A DNA stretch of 64,000 bases from assembly GCF_021134715.1 (NCBI RefSeq), contig NC_060026.1, positions 11,523,001-11,587,000 of the forward strand, in the 5' to 3' direction. The notes under the pieces were generated by a model. It made no database searches and was not told the DNA's origin. It saw only the letters and a list, made by a program, of their open reading frames with translations. The translations under genes and the position numbers were made by a program. Position 1 is the first letter of the stretch, and each line of letters opens with the position of its first letter. Below, piece by piece: positions 9,558 to 20,674 of this stretch. The stretch comes from Daphnia pulex (lineage: Eukaryota > Arthropoda > Branchiopoda > Diplostraca > Daphniidae).

Positions 9558-10483
9558 CGTTTGCCGATAAATCCCTATCGGGAAAATTGCATGGTGCACA
9601 TTGGAGTATTGGACTTTTACTCGATTAAGTTTAGAATAAGAAAACATACAAAGATAAAAGTGAACTTATTGACAGCATTGGAAAAAATCTGATTCTTAAG
9701 TAAACATAGTATGGGAATGGTGTTGACGCAGTGCTAATATCGCTGCCGAAATGCCACTCAATATATTATAACGCGTGTTTGTATCAAACGCCAAAACCGT
9801 TTATTGTTATTTCGCAAGAAAAATTATTCAAACGCATTGACTCAGGAAATTTATCATAGCTACTTTCACATTTTTACCACTTTATTTCTCCGTTTCTAAG
9901 GTGCTATGAGAACCAACATGTATGCGATATGCATGTAGGTGAACAAGTTTTCAGCCCCATAGTACTACAGAAACGTCGACCGTGCATATTGTGTAAAAGT
10001 AGCTTGACGAAAACGAAAATAGAACCCGATTGCAGGAAGGACATGCATACAAGACAAAAGGAAACCTATTTAGATGACCGCTAGACAAATGTGTGAAAAG
10101 AATAGGGTAATTAAATGTAACTACTAACTAGAAAATCTGAAATTTTGGTATGAAGTATTTTATGCTACCTCAAATTACTGTGACTAGGTATGATTTAATG
10201 GAACTCAATCTGAATTTTTCAGTTCGACTAAACATTAACAGCTAATTGAACTTAAATGGATAAAGGGATCGCTATAGTGCTGAAAGTGTTGACTATCAAG
10301 ACTATAAGTCGGCTAAGAGAAGAAAACCTCAGATTTTTAAATAGTAATATATAGAAGAACTGCTAATAAATGACATAAAAAATTGAGATTTTAAATAAGC
10401 AAAGTGCAAAAATCTGTAACTCAAAAGTAAATTATTTACTCGTATAAATCAGGACAGCACGGCATTTCTAAACTCAGTCTTCC
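9558..10483. other. Intergenic DNA, arfaptin 3' side
   Basis: No coding similarity, RNA gene or repeat was recognised. The right end must contain the 3' UTR of the leftward-reading arfaptin gene. Confidence 0.5.
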
Positions 10484-11765
10484 TCACTGTTCCAACCAAG
10501 AAGATGGGGCAATGTTACCAGTTTTCATCTTAATATTGAATTGCTTTAGGGTAGCTTCTAATGCTGTTTGATTGCCTGAAAAATACGCAGAGACGGCATT
10601 GTGGAATAGTAACAACTGTTTATGCATCACCTGCAAAAGAAATTTAAAAGGTCTTAGCTACTAGTGGAAAAATAACCATTTACACGATAGAAGAAACCAT
10701 ATAGAAATTACTAACTTTGACTCGATTCTCATTCAGAAATCTAAGTTTGACTGAAACATCCGCTCGAAGCTTTTCGAATTCCACCTTGTGCTCATCGTGA
10801 GCGCGTTGCGCATCAGCTAGAGCATTCGATTGACTAATTGGAGACTGCAAAAGAATTTCCAAATCCGAACGATATGCATCGTATTCAATCCTGTGATTAT
10901 GAAACATTTTTATTATTTGATTATACTGTATTGTGTTAAAATCTGCAAAAACCTTGCAGCCTCGTAACGTTTGACTGTAAGTAGAGTATCTTCCATGGTT
11001 TTATTCACGAGCGTATTGACCGATGATACAAAGAAATCAAGGGCTGCCATTAAAATTTCTCCGTGACGGCTTAAACTTCGCTGGGTTTCAGCGTTGCAAA
11101 GGAATTCTGATTGTAGTTCAGGAGATTTCTGGGCTAAATCAGCAAAGGCTTCTCCCAATCCTTGCTGAAATGGAAATCAATAGTAAAGTTTGGCCATCAA
11201 ATCTTAAAAGGATGTGCAATGTTACCTGTGTACTGACTACATGATGAAAATGAGAAGATAATGCCCTGGACAACCTTAAAATATTAAGGTATTTACGTTG
11301 TACATCACGGAGTAGATCAATTTGGGATTCAAGTTCTGTGTCAACAGTTCTTGAAGATTTTCCAAGTTTTTCGGAAATCATTTGTTTAGTGCACTTGTAT
11401 GTTGAAATGCTCCAATTCTTGAGATGTTCAATTTTTGCTACTGTTGCTGATCTGACTTCACTGCTATTGTTACTATTTAATCCAGGAAGTTCACCCACAG
11501 TTGACAAAGCATCTGGGGATGTTTGATTTGATCCAACATTATTATTGTTGGGCAAAGGCATACTGACACTTCTGGGGAAAATACTGAGTGCTTGATGAGT
11601 TTCTGCTACCATTACAGGGAGCTGTGCCACACCAGTATAAGAATTTTGGTTTTCCAGTAGGGAAGTGTGACAATCCGGCTTTTGTAATTGATTTTCCAGC
11701 GATTGCGAATCTCCATTCAAGACAGCAGCTTGTTGAGGCAGCGGGTATGAGACTTGCTGAGACAT
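10484..11765 (-). CDS. ARFIP2: Arfaptin (AH/BAR-domain, ARF/ARL-binding)
   Basis: Arfaptins are BAR-fold dimers that bind ARL1, ARF and Rac1 GTPases and curved trans-Golgi membranes, where they help secretory granule formation. Four coding exons (11226-11765, 10953-11164, 10716-10890, 10484-10630) join in frame to 357 residues, within the family range of about 340-375. The N-terminal 110 residues are low-complexity, Ser/Asn-rich. The AH domain follows: [86 protein letters not shown] and the C-terminal SSWLEQ. The start at 11765 (MSQQVSYPL) has a good Kozak context (GCCATG); upstream codons in this frame lack another ATG. The gene is divergent from TIMM8. Confidence 0.93.
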
Positions 11766-12301
11766 GGCAATGAAACGCTTAGCACACAAATATTAGCGTG
11801 AAAATTTAAGAAAAAGCTTTAAATAGGAAAATAATTTTAAGAACTGCTCTGACGTATGACAAACACTACCGACAGTTCGGTTCTTGTGGTTGCACTTCCT
11901 GAGTTCCTGACAGAAGAATGACAGAATCAACGTCACGAGAATAAAGCGTTGCTTTATTGACATTTATCATTATATATAGTATTTATTGTAATAATTCTTA
12001 ATATATACAATACATTTTTTAATAATTTTTTATAATCACAATAAATTCATCAATTGTATTGTTTGTGATTAAAATAACATTTGAGTATAGATTTGGACAG
12101 TGTGCATTGGAAACTCATGTCAAGTCCCTAAGCCCCTAAGGTAAGGTGTAAAGAGAAGTGAAGTGAATCAATCTCTTTTTTCGGTTGTGTTCTTGTTACG
12201 TACGTACATGTGCTAACGATTAAGAGGCACCTCGCTAGCTATCACTGTTTGTAAAGAATAGAAAAGTCGTTATCAACGGCATTGAAATAAACCTGTCGGC
12301 C
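11766..12301. promoter_or_regulatory. Divergent spacer between arfaptin and TIMM8-PEX3
   Basis: These 536 bp separate the start codons of two oppositely transcribed genes, so they should hold both promoters. No TATA box is evident at either side, which fits housekeeping genes. A very AT-rich core lies at about 11960-12080. No transcription-factor motif was assigned. Confidence 0.5.
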
Positions 12302-12658
12302 ATGAGCTTGGACAGCGTCGCTGAACAACTTGCTGGTGCAGATCCGCAATTGGCCCAGTTTCTCCAGGCTGAAACTCAGAAACAAAGATTTCAAGTAAGT
12401 TGGATGACCGACACATGTACAATATTTAATTGATCACAATTTAAAAAACTTTTTTTTTATTTTTTTTTTCAGGGCATTGTTCACAGCCTAACTGATCAGT
12501 GCTGGGACATTTGCATGGAAAAACCTAGCTCTCGTCTGGATTCCAAAACTTCTTTCTGCATTACCAACTGTGTTGACCGGTTTATTGATACTTCAAATTT
12601 TGTTGTAAACAGACTGGAGAAGACACAGTCCACCTTTTCATCAGAACTGGATAATTAA
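12302..12658 (+). CDS. TIMM8: Small Tim chaperone Tim8
   Basis: Tim8 pairs with Tim13 in a hexameric chaperone of the mitochondrial intermembrane space that escorts hydrophobic precursors to the TIM22 inner-membrane translocase. Two coding exons (12302-12394 and 12473-12658) join in frame to 92 residues. The twin CX3C motif is intact (CWDIC and CITNC, separated by 16 residues), flanked by family landmarks: FLQAETQKQRFQ before, and DRFIDTSNFVVNRLE after. The stop codon lies only 50 bp before the PEX3 start codon. The start chosen is the first ATG (MSLDSVAEQL). Confidence 0.95.
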
Positions 12659-12708
12659 GAATCAACCTGCTCTGTTTATGTAGTGTTTGTAGTAAATAAC
12701 CCATAGAA

Positions 12709-13901
12709 ATGTTTTCCAAACTGCGTAGTTTTGCTGTACGGCACCATCGTAAATTCATTGTATTTGGAGCGCTAGTAGGTGGGGGAGTATTGTTAAAAAG
12801 GTATGCAGAAAAGAAGTTGATTGAATGGCAGGAGACAGAGATGAATCAGTTATTGGAGCGGTCAAGGAAGCAGCAACATTTTGAAAGTACAGAGAGGACA
12901 TGTAATATGACAATCACATCAGTTCTACCCCAGATCCAGTTAGCAATTGGAAGATCTTTAGATTCTGATAGCATAACCCTATTATTAAAACAGAAAGCCC
13001 CAAACAAAAAAGATTTATGGGACCAACTTAAAGTTATTGCATTCAGCCGTGTCATTTCTTATGTTTATGGCAATGCCATATTAGCTATTTTATTAAGAGC
13101 ACAAGTCAATATACTTGGAGCTTATCTCTATTTGGCCAATCAAAATCCCTCTAAACCTGATTTAGAGCTAAGTCCTGAAGCACAGAGCCAGTTTTTGTCT
13201 GCATCCAATTACTGGCTCTCCACCGGAATTGAACAATTCTGTTTGGTAAGATTAAACCGTAATAATTTTATTATCATATCGTTATTTTCAATATTTTTAT
13301 TTACTTTTAGATGGTAGAGAAAGTTGTGTCTTCTCAAGTTGCCAATTTATCCCTGAAGCAACGGCTCACACTGATTGAACTGGAACAGCTCTTTCACGAT
13401 ATTCGAGTGGCGTTAGAGGATGAACTGTCTCGTCAACCGAATGGTTTCTTGGCTAATGTTATGCTTCCTCCCCAGCATTCCTCTGGGGTAATAATATTTT
13501 TATTACAAAATATCGGTTCACCATGTGTAAATTATTTGTTATTTATTTACTCTGATTAGGAGGCTGCGCCTGCATCACCGACTTTAACCAAAATGATGAG
13601 CGAAACTCGGGAGGTTCTCGAAAGTCTCGAAGTTTCCCAACTACTTTCTTCTTGTGTCAACATCGGCGTAGTTTGCGTTCTCGACAAATTTTCAGAGATC
13701 GTGTCCGCCCTACACACAGACACAAATCAGCCGGACAGCCAAGATTTTCTGCACCCAAATCATATCTCTGTCTATGTGGCAAAGCTTATACCTGCTCTTA
13801 ACAACTTCATATTTCAGGATGTTTGGCTTACTCAACTTTTGGCGATTGAACCTCTTCGCGTGTTTGGAGCAAACATTTACGAGTCATTCAGCACCTTATA
13901 G
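12709..13901 (+). CDS. PEX3: Peroxisomal biogenesis factor 3 (Pex3)
   Basis: Pex3 is the membrane docking receptor for Pex19, which delivers peroxisomal membrane proteins. Three exons (12709-13245, 13311-13487, 13560-13901) join in frame to 351 residues, against 373 in human. The N-terminal Arg/His-rich peroxisomal targeting patch (VRHHRKF) is followed by a single membrane segment (about residues 15-30, FIVFGALVGGGVLLKRY). The soluble domain shows typical blocks, for example DLWDQLKVIAFSR, YLWL-like ANYWLSTG-type (SNYWLSTGIEQF), LTLIELEQLFHDIR and the C-terminal VFGANIYESFS. The 50-bp gap to TIMM8 contains no AATAAA and no evident promoter, so shared transcription is plausible. Confidence 0.92.
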
Positions 13902-14144
13902 TTGTACTGTGCTTCAAAATGTGGCCCGTTATGATTGGGATGGAATACAATATTTAGATTTTTTCTCAAATTATTTCGCACCAAAAATATGCATCTTTAT
14001 TTATAATTTTAGTCGTAACTAGACTTCTATAGCCTACTGTTAATTAATTGAAGCCCTGAATTATTCACCTTTTGCGGCCAATCATAGCTGTTGTATAATT
14101 TTTTTTTTTTTTTCGTAGTTGGCATGTTTATAATTTCCCGTAGG
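13902..14144. other. PEX3 3' flank
   Basis: Short AT-rich spacer with a poly-T run near 14098-14113. No gene seen. Confidence 0.5.
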
Positions 14145-14586
14145 GATTCTAGTCACAGTCGAAGGAGGCTCAGTTTTGACACGCCACCGCTGCAATTCAA
14201 ACTGCAAAATTCAATTGCAGTAATTAGACACTTAAATTTACGTAATTGTGACAACAATCACGCAAATTTTTGTAGGCATTTGATTAAACAAAGAAATCTC
14301 TTTAAAATGGATCACATTTTACGAAGATATAATAGATTTATTTTTTAAAACAGCGATTCTAAGTCAAACGGGGCTCAGTTTCGAAACGCCACCGCTGCAA
14401 TTCAAACTGCAAAATTCAAAACGCCACTAAACATTAACACAAAATTTACGTAAATGTGTTACAAATCACGAAAATTTTTGTATGAAAGAGATTAAACAAA
14501 GAAAGGTCTTCAAAATGGATCACATGAAGATATACTAATAGCTGTATTTTTTACACAGCGATTCAAAGTCGAACGGGCTCACTTTC
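14145..14586 (+). repeat. Tandem repeat, two units of about 205-210 bp plus a partial third
   Basis: Units start at 14145, 14355 and 14560 with GATTC(T)AAGTC-like sequence, followed by CGCCACCGCTGCAATTCAAACTGCAAAATTCAA and later ATGGATCACAT with an AT-rich tail. The first two units are clearly homologous along their length though diverged. The third stops after about 27 bp. No coding function is apparent. Confidence 0.75.
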
Positions 14587-14911
14587 CCGGCTTGATGTGT
14601 GTCAACCCAAAAGCTATAGTTTGCAGGCCTAACAAGAAGCGAATTTGGTGGCAATTTTTACGACTGCCCGGCGGCCTTGTATACATGTAGATCCCCACCA
14701 AACGTGAACAGAAAAGCGTCCGGTTTGTTTGTTTACGTTTTAAAGCAAAGTAAGTTTTACTACTGTACTGGTTTAGACAAACAAATTGGTTATTTACACA
14801 TTTTTTGGTATGCCTCAAGTCCATAGATATATGTAGAATTTCTATTTTTGAGTGTGATCTACCACAATTGACAAACATTTCTTACTGAAATATTTTCCTT
14901 TTCCTTTTTAG

Positions 14912-16172
14912 ATGCCTGGAGAAGTTCAAATGGAAGACGAAGCTGAGACTTTCACATCCCAGGCCAAGATTGCTCAGCTTATGAGCTTGATTATCAACAC
15001 CTTCTATAGTCGATCTCCAACTCCTCAAATGCCCTAGTCAAGATCCGTTATGAATCCCTGACTGACCCAAGCAAGTTGGACAGAGGTAAGGACCTTAAAA
15101 TCAAGATTGTCCCCAACAAGAATGCTGACTCACTCTCATGGATACGTAAGTTGAGAAATTTAGTTCCTCCTATTTGAACACGAATTTGACTGTTCTGTTT
15201 CTCTTTAGTGGTATCGGCATGATCAAGGCTGATTTGGTTAACAACTTGGGTACTATTGCCAAGTCTGGAACTAAAGCTTTCATGGAAGCCCTCTCTGCCG
15301 GAGCTGACATCTCCATGATTGGTCAGTTTAGTGTGGGTTCCTACTCTGCTTACCTGGTTGCCGACAAGGTGACAGTTCATTCCAAGCACAATGATGATGA
15401 GCAGTATGTTTGGGAATCGTCAGCTGGTGGTTCTTTCACCATCAAGCCTGATCACAGAGAACCCATGGGTAGAGGAACCAAGATTATCCTCCACTTGAAG
15501 GTATGTTCTTTGTCTTCATTGGCATAATTTCCAATATGCTCATGCCTGTATTTTTTTTTTCATTATTGACAGGATTATCCGATGGATTACCTGGAGGAGA
15601 AGAAAGTCAAGGAGGTTGTCAAGAAGAACTCACAGTTCATTTGCTACCCAATCAAGCTATTGGTTGAGAAGTAGCGCGACAAGAAAGTGAGCGACGATGA
15701 GGCTGAGGAGGAGGAAAAGAAGCATGAGAACGACAAGAAAGTTTTACGAACAATTCAGCAAGAACCTGAAGTTGGGAGTCCATGAAGATTCTACCTACGC
15801 AAGAAGATCGCTGACCTCATCCGTTTCCACACTTCCGCCTCTGGAGAAAACCAGGTTTCCTTCAAGGAATACGTTTCCCGCATGAAGGAGAACCAGAAAC
15901 ACATCTACTACATCACTGGTGACAACAGAGAACAAGTCAGCAACTCCTCATTCGTCGAGCGTGGCAAGAAGCGCGGATTGGAGGTCATCTTCATGACTGA
16001 GCCCATTGATGAGTACGTCGTCCAGCAGCTCAAGGAATACGATGGCAAGCAGCTCGTCTCCGTCACCAAGGAGGGTCTGGAACTCCCCGAAGATGATGGA
16101 GAAACCAAGAAACGCGAGAGCGACAAGGCCAAATTCGAGGGTCTCTGCAAAATCATAAAGGACATCTTGGAC
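14912..16172 (+). pseudogene. HSP90 (cytosolic) pseudogene, 5' part
   Basis: The sequence begins right after a TTTTTAG acceptor with [33 protein letters not shown], as in arthropod cytosolic HSP90, including the usual intron just before the ATG. A deletion removes NKEIFLREL and shifts frame; [20 protein letters not shown] follows. An intron and [20 protein letters not shown] come next, with VGSYSAYLV in place of VGFYSAYLV. After the next intron there is an in-frame TAG at 15672-15674 (LLVEK*RDKK), a large loss of the middle domain, frame changes near 15740-15800 ([19 protein letters not shown] in another frame), then [19 protein letters not shown] to KDILD. Introns are retained. The copy cannot make HSP90. 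Confidence 0.93.
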
Positions 16173-19100
16173 TTCGCTCTTCAACAAACCAGCCCTACAC
16201 TTGGGGGCCAGCAAGGCCAGCAAAATATTTCGATCGTAGCGTCTTCAGTCGGGAATCTTCGCAGTCACAGTTGAGCGTCCGCTTTGATCGGACAATTATT
16301 GATGGCCTGTAAGACATTGTCGTCTTGTTAGAGGCTCAACTGCATTCTTTGGTTCAAGCCAAGTCTTCCGTTATCGTCGATGTCCTTTACCGACCGGAAT
16401 ACCTTTTCCAGCCTGGCACGGAAGCACAGAAAAAGTGTGACAATGGCGGATTCATTCGCAGGTAAATTTGACTTGTATTTATGTTAACCATTGATCTTAC
16501 TTGGAATTTATTTTTATTGAAGATTGATTAAACACACCGAACGATTGCTGGAGGACAAGGAGGAAAAACTTTGCATCCAAGTTCTCAACACCTTACGTCA
16601 GATGATGAATTTCGATGTTCACAATGGCGAAAAGGTAATCATTCTATTAAAATTTGAGGCAATAAATTTACCTTAATGAATCAATTATTACCAGGGAGAC
16701 GCATTGAGAAAGAATCTTTTAGTTCGCTACTTTGCCAAACCAGCCTCTCATAGTTCTAAAAAGACCGAGCTCTATGGCGGAAGCGGAATCTCTGGTGCTG
16801 GAATTCATTCAACATTATCTGGTGGTACTGGTGTTGGAGGCGGTGTGGGACAATCGTCATCGCTGACAACCCACGGACCTGGAGGACGTCTCCTGTCGCG
16901 AGGTGAACTGTGTTTGCCCGAGGTGCAAGTGTACCTGGACCGAGAAGGCATCTCTGATTTGGTGGCCGAATTGGTCATGAAGTCGTCGTTGTTGCCCAAC
17001 GTTTTCATGGAAGCGGTCCAGTTGGGCATCGCTCTGCTGGAAGGCGGCAACCCCGTCATCCAGCGGAGTCTCTACACGAAATTGCAGTCGGCCGAGACGA
17101 GCGCCATCTTCTTCAAGGTGTTCCACGACAAAGTCAGAGAGTCGCAAGCGGAAATCAAGTCCACCATGTCGGTCAACACGATCGAAATGGCCTCGGCGGG
17201 TAACAACAAGCTCAAGGACCATTCCCATGAAATGAAGGATCATTTCCCGTACGACATGAAGATGAAACATCAACGCATGATGTCCACAAGAGCTTCAAAC
17301 GGTAACGTCACTGTAGGGGAGCGCATGGATCCTTACAGTGACTCGTGGAACAGCTCCAGGTTGGATGATTCGACTACCACTACAACGACGTTGAGTAGTG
17401 TCAACTTGACGCTGGAGAACTTGGTGAGACAACAACAACAACCCAAATCGGTACAACAAAACTTGAATTCGTGATTTTATTAAAATTCTTGCAAAAAATA
17501 AATTGAATTCGCCCTTATAGTTAACTACGGCAACTGATTCGGACATGGAGTCCAAGTTGTCGGCTAAGGTTCTGGTAATGCTGCCCGTCTTCCGCTTCCT
17601 GCAGTTGCTGTGTGAGAATCACAATCGAGACCTGCAGAACTTTTTGCGGGCCCAGTCCAACAAAAACAGTTACAATTTAGTGTCATAGACACTCATGTTC
17701 CTCGACTGCATTTGCGGATCGACGACGGGCGAACTGGGTCTGCTCGGCCTCTACATTAATGAGCACAACGTCGCCCTCATCAACCAAACCCTGGAAACAT
17801 TGACGGAATATTGCCAAGGACCTTGTCACGAAAACCAAAACTGCATCGCCACTCACGAGTCGAATGGACTGGACATCATCACGGCTCTTCTTCTTACCGA
17901 CATCAATCCATTAGGTAACAATTTCCTTTCATTAATTTGATTCTAATAATTATTTGATCAATTATTTAGGACAACGGAGAATGGATCTTGTTTTGGAGTT
18001 GAAAAACAACGCCTCCAAGTTGTTGCTGGCCGTCATGGAGAGTCGTGGCGACAGCGAGAACGTGGAAAGGATCCTGTACAACATGAATCCTCGCCAATTG
18101 GTGGACGTCGCCTGCAAAGCCTATCACCAAAAGTTGGTCGGTGGAGAAGAGGCGGCCAATCCGAAAGAAGTCGCCAGTTGGCCACAACATTTACATTTTG
18201 TGACACCAGTTGGCGCAGCACAACAAAGAATTGGCCGCCCTGATGAAACCGCCGCCAGTGGACGGAGTCAGCGGTGATGCGGCCCTGCAGTACTACGCCA
18301 ATCACACGGCGCAAATCGAAATAAATTGTCCGTCACGACCGGACGATGGAGCAGATTGTCTTCCCCATTCCGGAGCGGAAATGTGCGAGTATTTGACCAA
18401 CGACACGAAAGTGTGCGTCTTCCACACGGCGGAGCGCGACGACCAGGGATCGAAAGTGGCCGCCTTTTTCGAAGGAGTCGACGACATGTTTGACGAGATG
18501 AAATGGTAGAAGAAATTGCGCAGACAGCCGTTCCTCTTTTGGGTCAGCTCGCACATGTCCATCTGGAGTCAAATCCTCTTCAATTTGGCCGTCATTATCA
18601 ACCTGATTGTCGCCTTCTTTTACCCGTTTGACACTGACGGACCGGTTCCTGATCCTCGCACTCACCTGTCAGGTCTGCACACCTTTAAACAGTGACTCCC
18701 ATTTCCATCTTTTCAACGATCTTTTCCCTTTATTAATTCAGGTCTCATCTGGGCCGTCATCCTCCTATCCGCCGCTGTGGCCATCACGTTACCCAAACCG
18801 TCGGGTATTAGGACTCTCGTCATGACAGTCATCCTCCGGCTTATTTCCTCAGCCGGCCCTTAACCCACAGTGATGCTCCTTGGCACCGACACGGTAGTGT
18901 TGAAGGGCGTCCATTTTCTGAGCATCATGGGCAACGCCGGGACATTTCAGCGGAGCGTCAGACAAATCTGCACGGACACGGAGATTGTCTACCACGTCGT
19001 TTACCTCATCTTTTGCTTCCTCGGACTCAGCACCCATCCGTTCTTCTTCTCCGTCCTTTTGTTTGACGTCGTCTACCGCGAGGAGACGCTGCTCAACGTA

Positions 19101-19253
19101 ATCCGCTCAGTGACGCGAAACGGCAGGTCCATCGTTCTCACTGCCGTTTTGGCTCTCATCCTAGTCTACATGTTCTCCATCATCGGGTATTTCAGTTTCA
19201 TGACATGTTTCTATGTTCCATATTGAAATCCTTTTATTTTTGCCACAAGAAAC
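16173..19253 (+). pseudogene. IP3 receptor pseudogene inserted in the HSP90 copy
   Basis: This segment encodes the C-terminal half of an inositol 1,4,5-trisphosphate receptor, the ER calcium-release channel. In order: [138 protein letters not shown], then the membrane region ([55 protein letters not shown]). Introns with GT-AG ends are kept (for example 16461-16523). It is broken by in-frame stops at 17686-17688, 18507-18509 and 18861-18863 and by frameshifts near 18190 and 18320-18385. The pore, gate and C-terminal tail are absent. The ligand-binding half is also absent. Confidence 0.92.
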
Positions 19254-19727
19254 GGACAAGAAAGTCGGGATGGTCGTTATTTCCAACCGTTGGTCGAGTC
19301 TCCCAGATTATCGTCAGTTCGTCACCTCCCGGTACGGCTGGACAGCCAACATGGAGCGTATCATGAAGGCTCAGGCTTTGAGGGATACCTTCACCATGGA
19401 TTACATGGCCGCCAAGAAGCACTTGGAAATCAACTCCGACCATCCCATCGTCGAAGCCCTGCGCGTCAAAGCAGAGGCTGACAAAAACGATAAAGCCGTC
19501 AAGGATTTCTTCATGTTGCTGTTTGAAACCTCTGCTGTCATCTGGTTTTTCCCTGGAAGAGCTAGCCGTCCATGCTTCTGATCTCGCATCTACCGCATGA
19601 TCAAATTGGGTTTGTGTATCGATGAAGATGATGTCCCTGCTGGTGGTGAGGAAGCCGAAGAAGCCGAAGAAGAAATGCCGCCATTGGAGAATGATGAAAA
19701 TGCTTTTCGCTGGAGAAAGGCGATTAA
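19254..19727 (+). pseudogene. HSP90 pseudogene, 3' part
   Basis: The frame resumes exactly where the 5' part stopped: [70 protein letters not shown], then after a stop at 19579-19581 [18 protein letters not shown] and [11 protein letters not shown]. Intact HSP90 ends in MEEVD, which docks TPR cochaperones; here the end is lost by a frame change (SLEKGD then stop at 19727). Key residues around RLVTSPCCIV are also altered. The two HSP90 parts flank the IP3-receptor insert without losing codons. Confidence 0.9.
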
Positions 19728-20674
19728 ACGTGTCAATTACTGTTATAAAACACAAACTCAGTTTCTCTCAATTGTTCTTATTTCAGCGTTTTTGCGAACT
19801 GAAATGAGGGCATTCATATGATAAAACTAGTCTTATTTTCTTAAAATCATGGCTTTACTTAATTTGCGTTGCTCCCTCATTCCTGGCATTGTATAACTAC
19901 GTGTTAAGAGTTGGAATTTAATACAACCAATCGCGGTTTGATATATAAAAACTTTGTTCGATTTCTCTCCATACCCCTGCTTGTGACAGCTATCCAACGA
20001 CACCGAGTTTCGAATAGAAAAGCGGTACCTACAGCTTAACATTTTGGTCATGAGAAATGATTGTAGAAAAATGATGACGAATGGAATTGGTTATTCGTGG
20101 AAAAATTCACTAGGCTACTCAACTAAGTTGATCCATAAATCACACTTCGCTAATCTATAAGTGAGTTGAAGCGAGTTGAAAAAAATTCTGCCCTCTCTTC
20201 ATTAAAAAACAAAATTTGTTGCCTAGATATTCCGGCTTTAAAGTTGCATTAAATGGCTTCCATTCCAACATGATAGGGATCCAAATGATACAAGTTGTTA
20301 AACTGGTCAAAAGGTAACCGAACAAAAAAAAAAGTTAGGCGTGCTCCTGGATTACAGTTACACCCCAAAATGATGTCTATAATAAGCGCCGAGCAATCAC
20401 CCTACATTGCGCGAAAAAATACTTAACCTATATATATAACCTTACCCCTAACCCCCCAAAATTTATTATGCACACTCCCTCATTTAAATTAAACCCCAAA
20501 GTCCCGGAGGGAAACTGGCGACGCTAGGCGCGAGGCACAATTTATACAATGACTGTCATTATTTTCATTTAGTGACATCGCCATCCGGCAGGTGGGGTGT
20601 TGCAACATAGAAACGGAATACAATTTATTTTGGAATTGGATTGGAAAGCCAAAAGAGTTTAACATGAAAACAGG
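19728..20674. other. Intergenic DNA upstream of the USP38-type gene
   Basis: No gene was recognised. The stretch includes the promoter of the deubiquitinase gene at its right end; no TATA box is evident there. An AT-rich run with TATATATATAACC lies near 20430-20443. Confidence 0.5.

Noticed and set aside
16173-19253. Working IP3 receptor gene
   Set aside because: At least three in-frame stops, several frameshifts, and no ligand-binding half, pore or C-terminus.
14912-19727. HSP90-IP3 receptor fusion protein
   Set aside because: Both parts are independently broken, so a fusion product is not possible.
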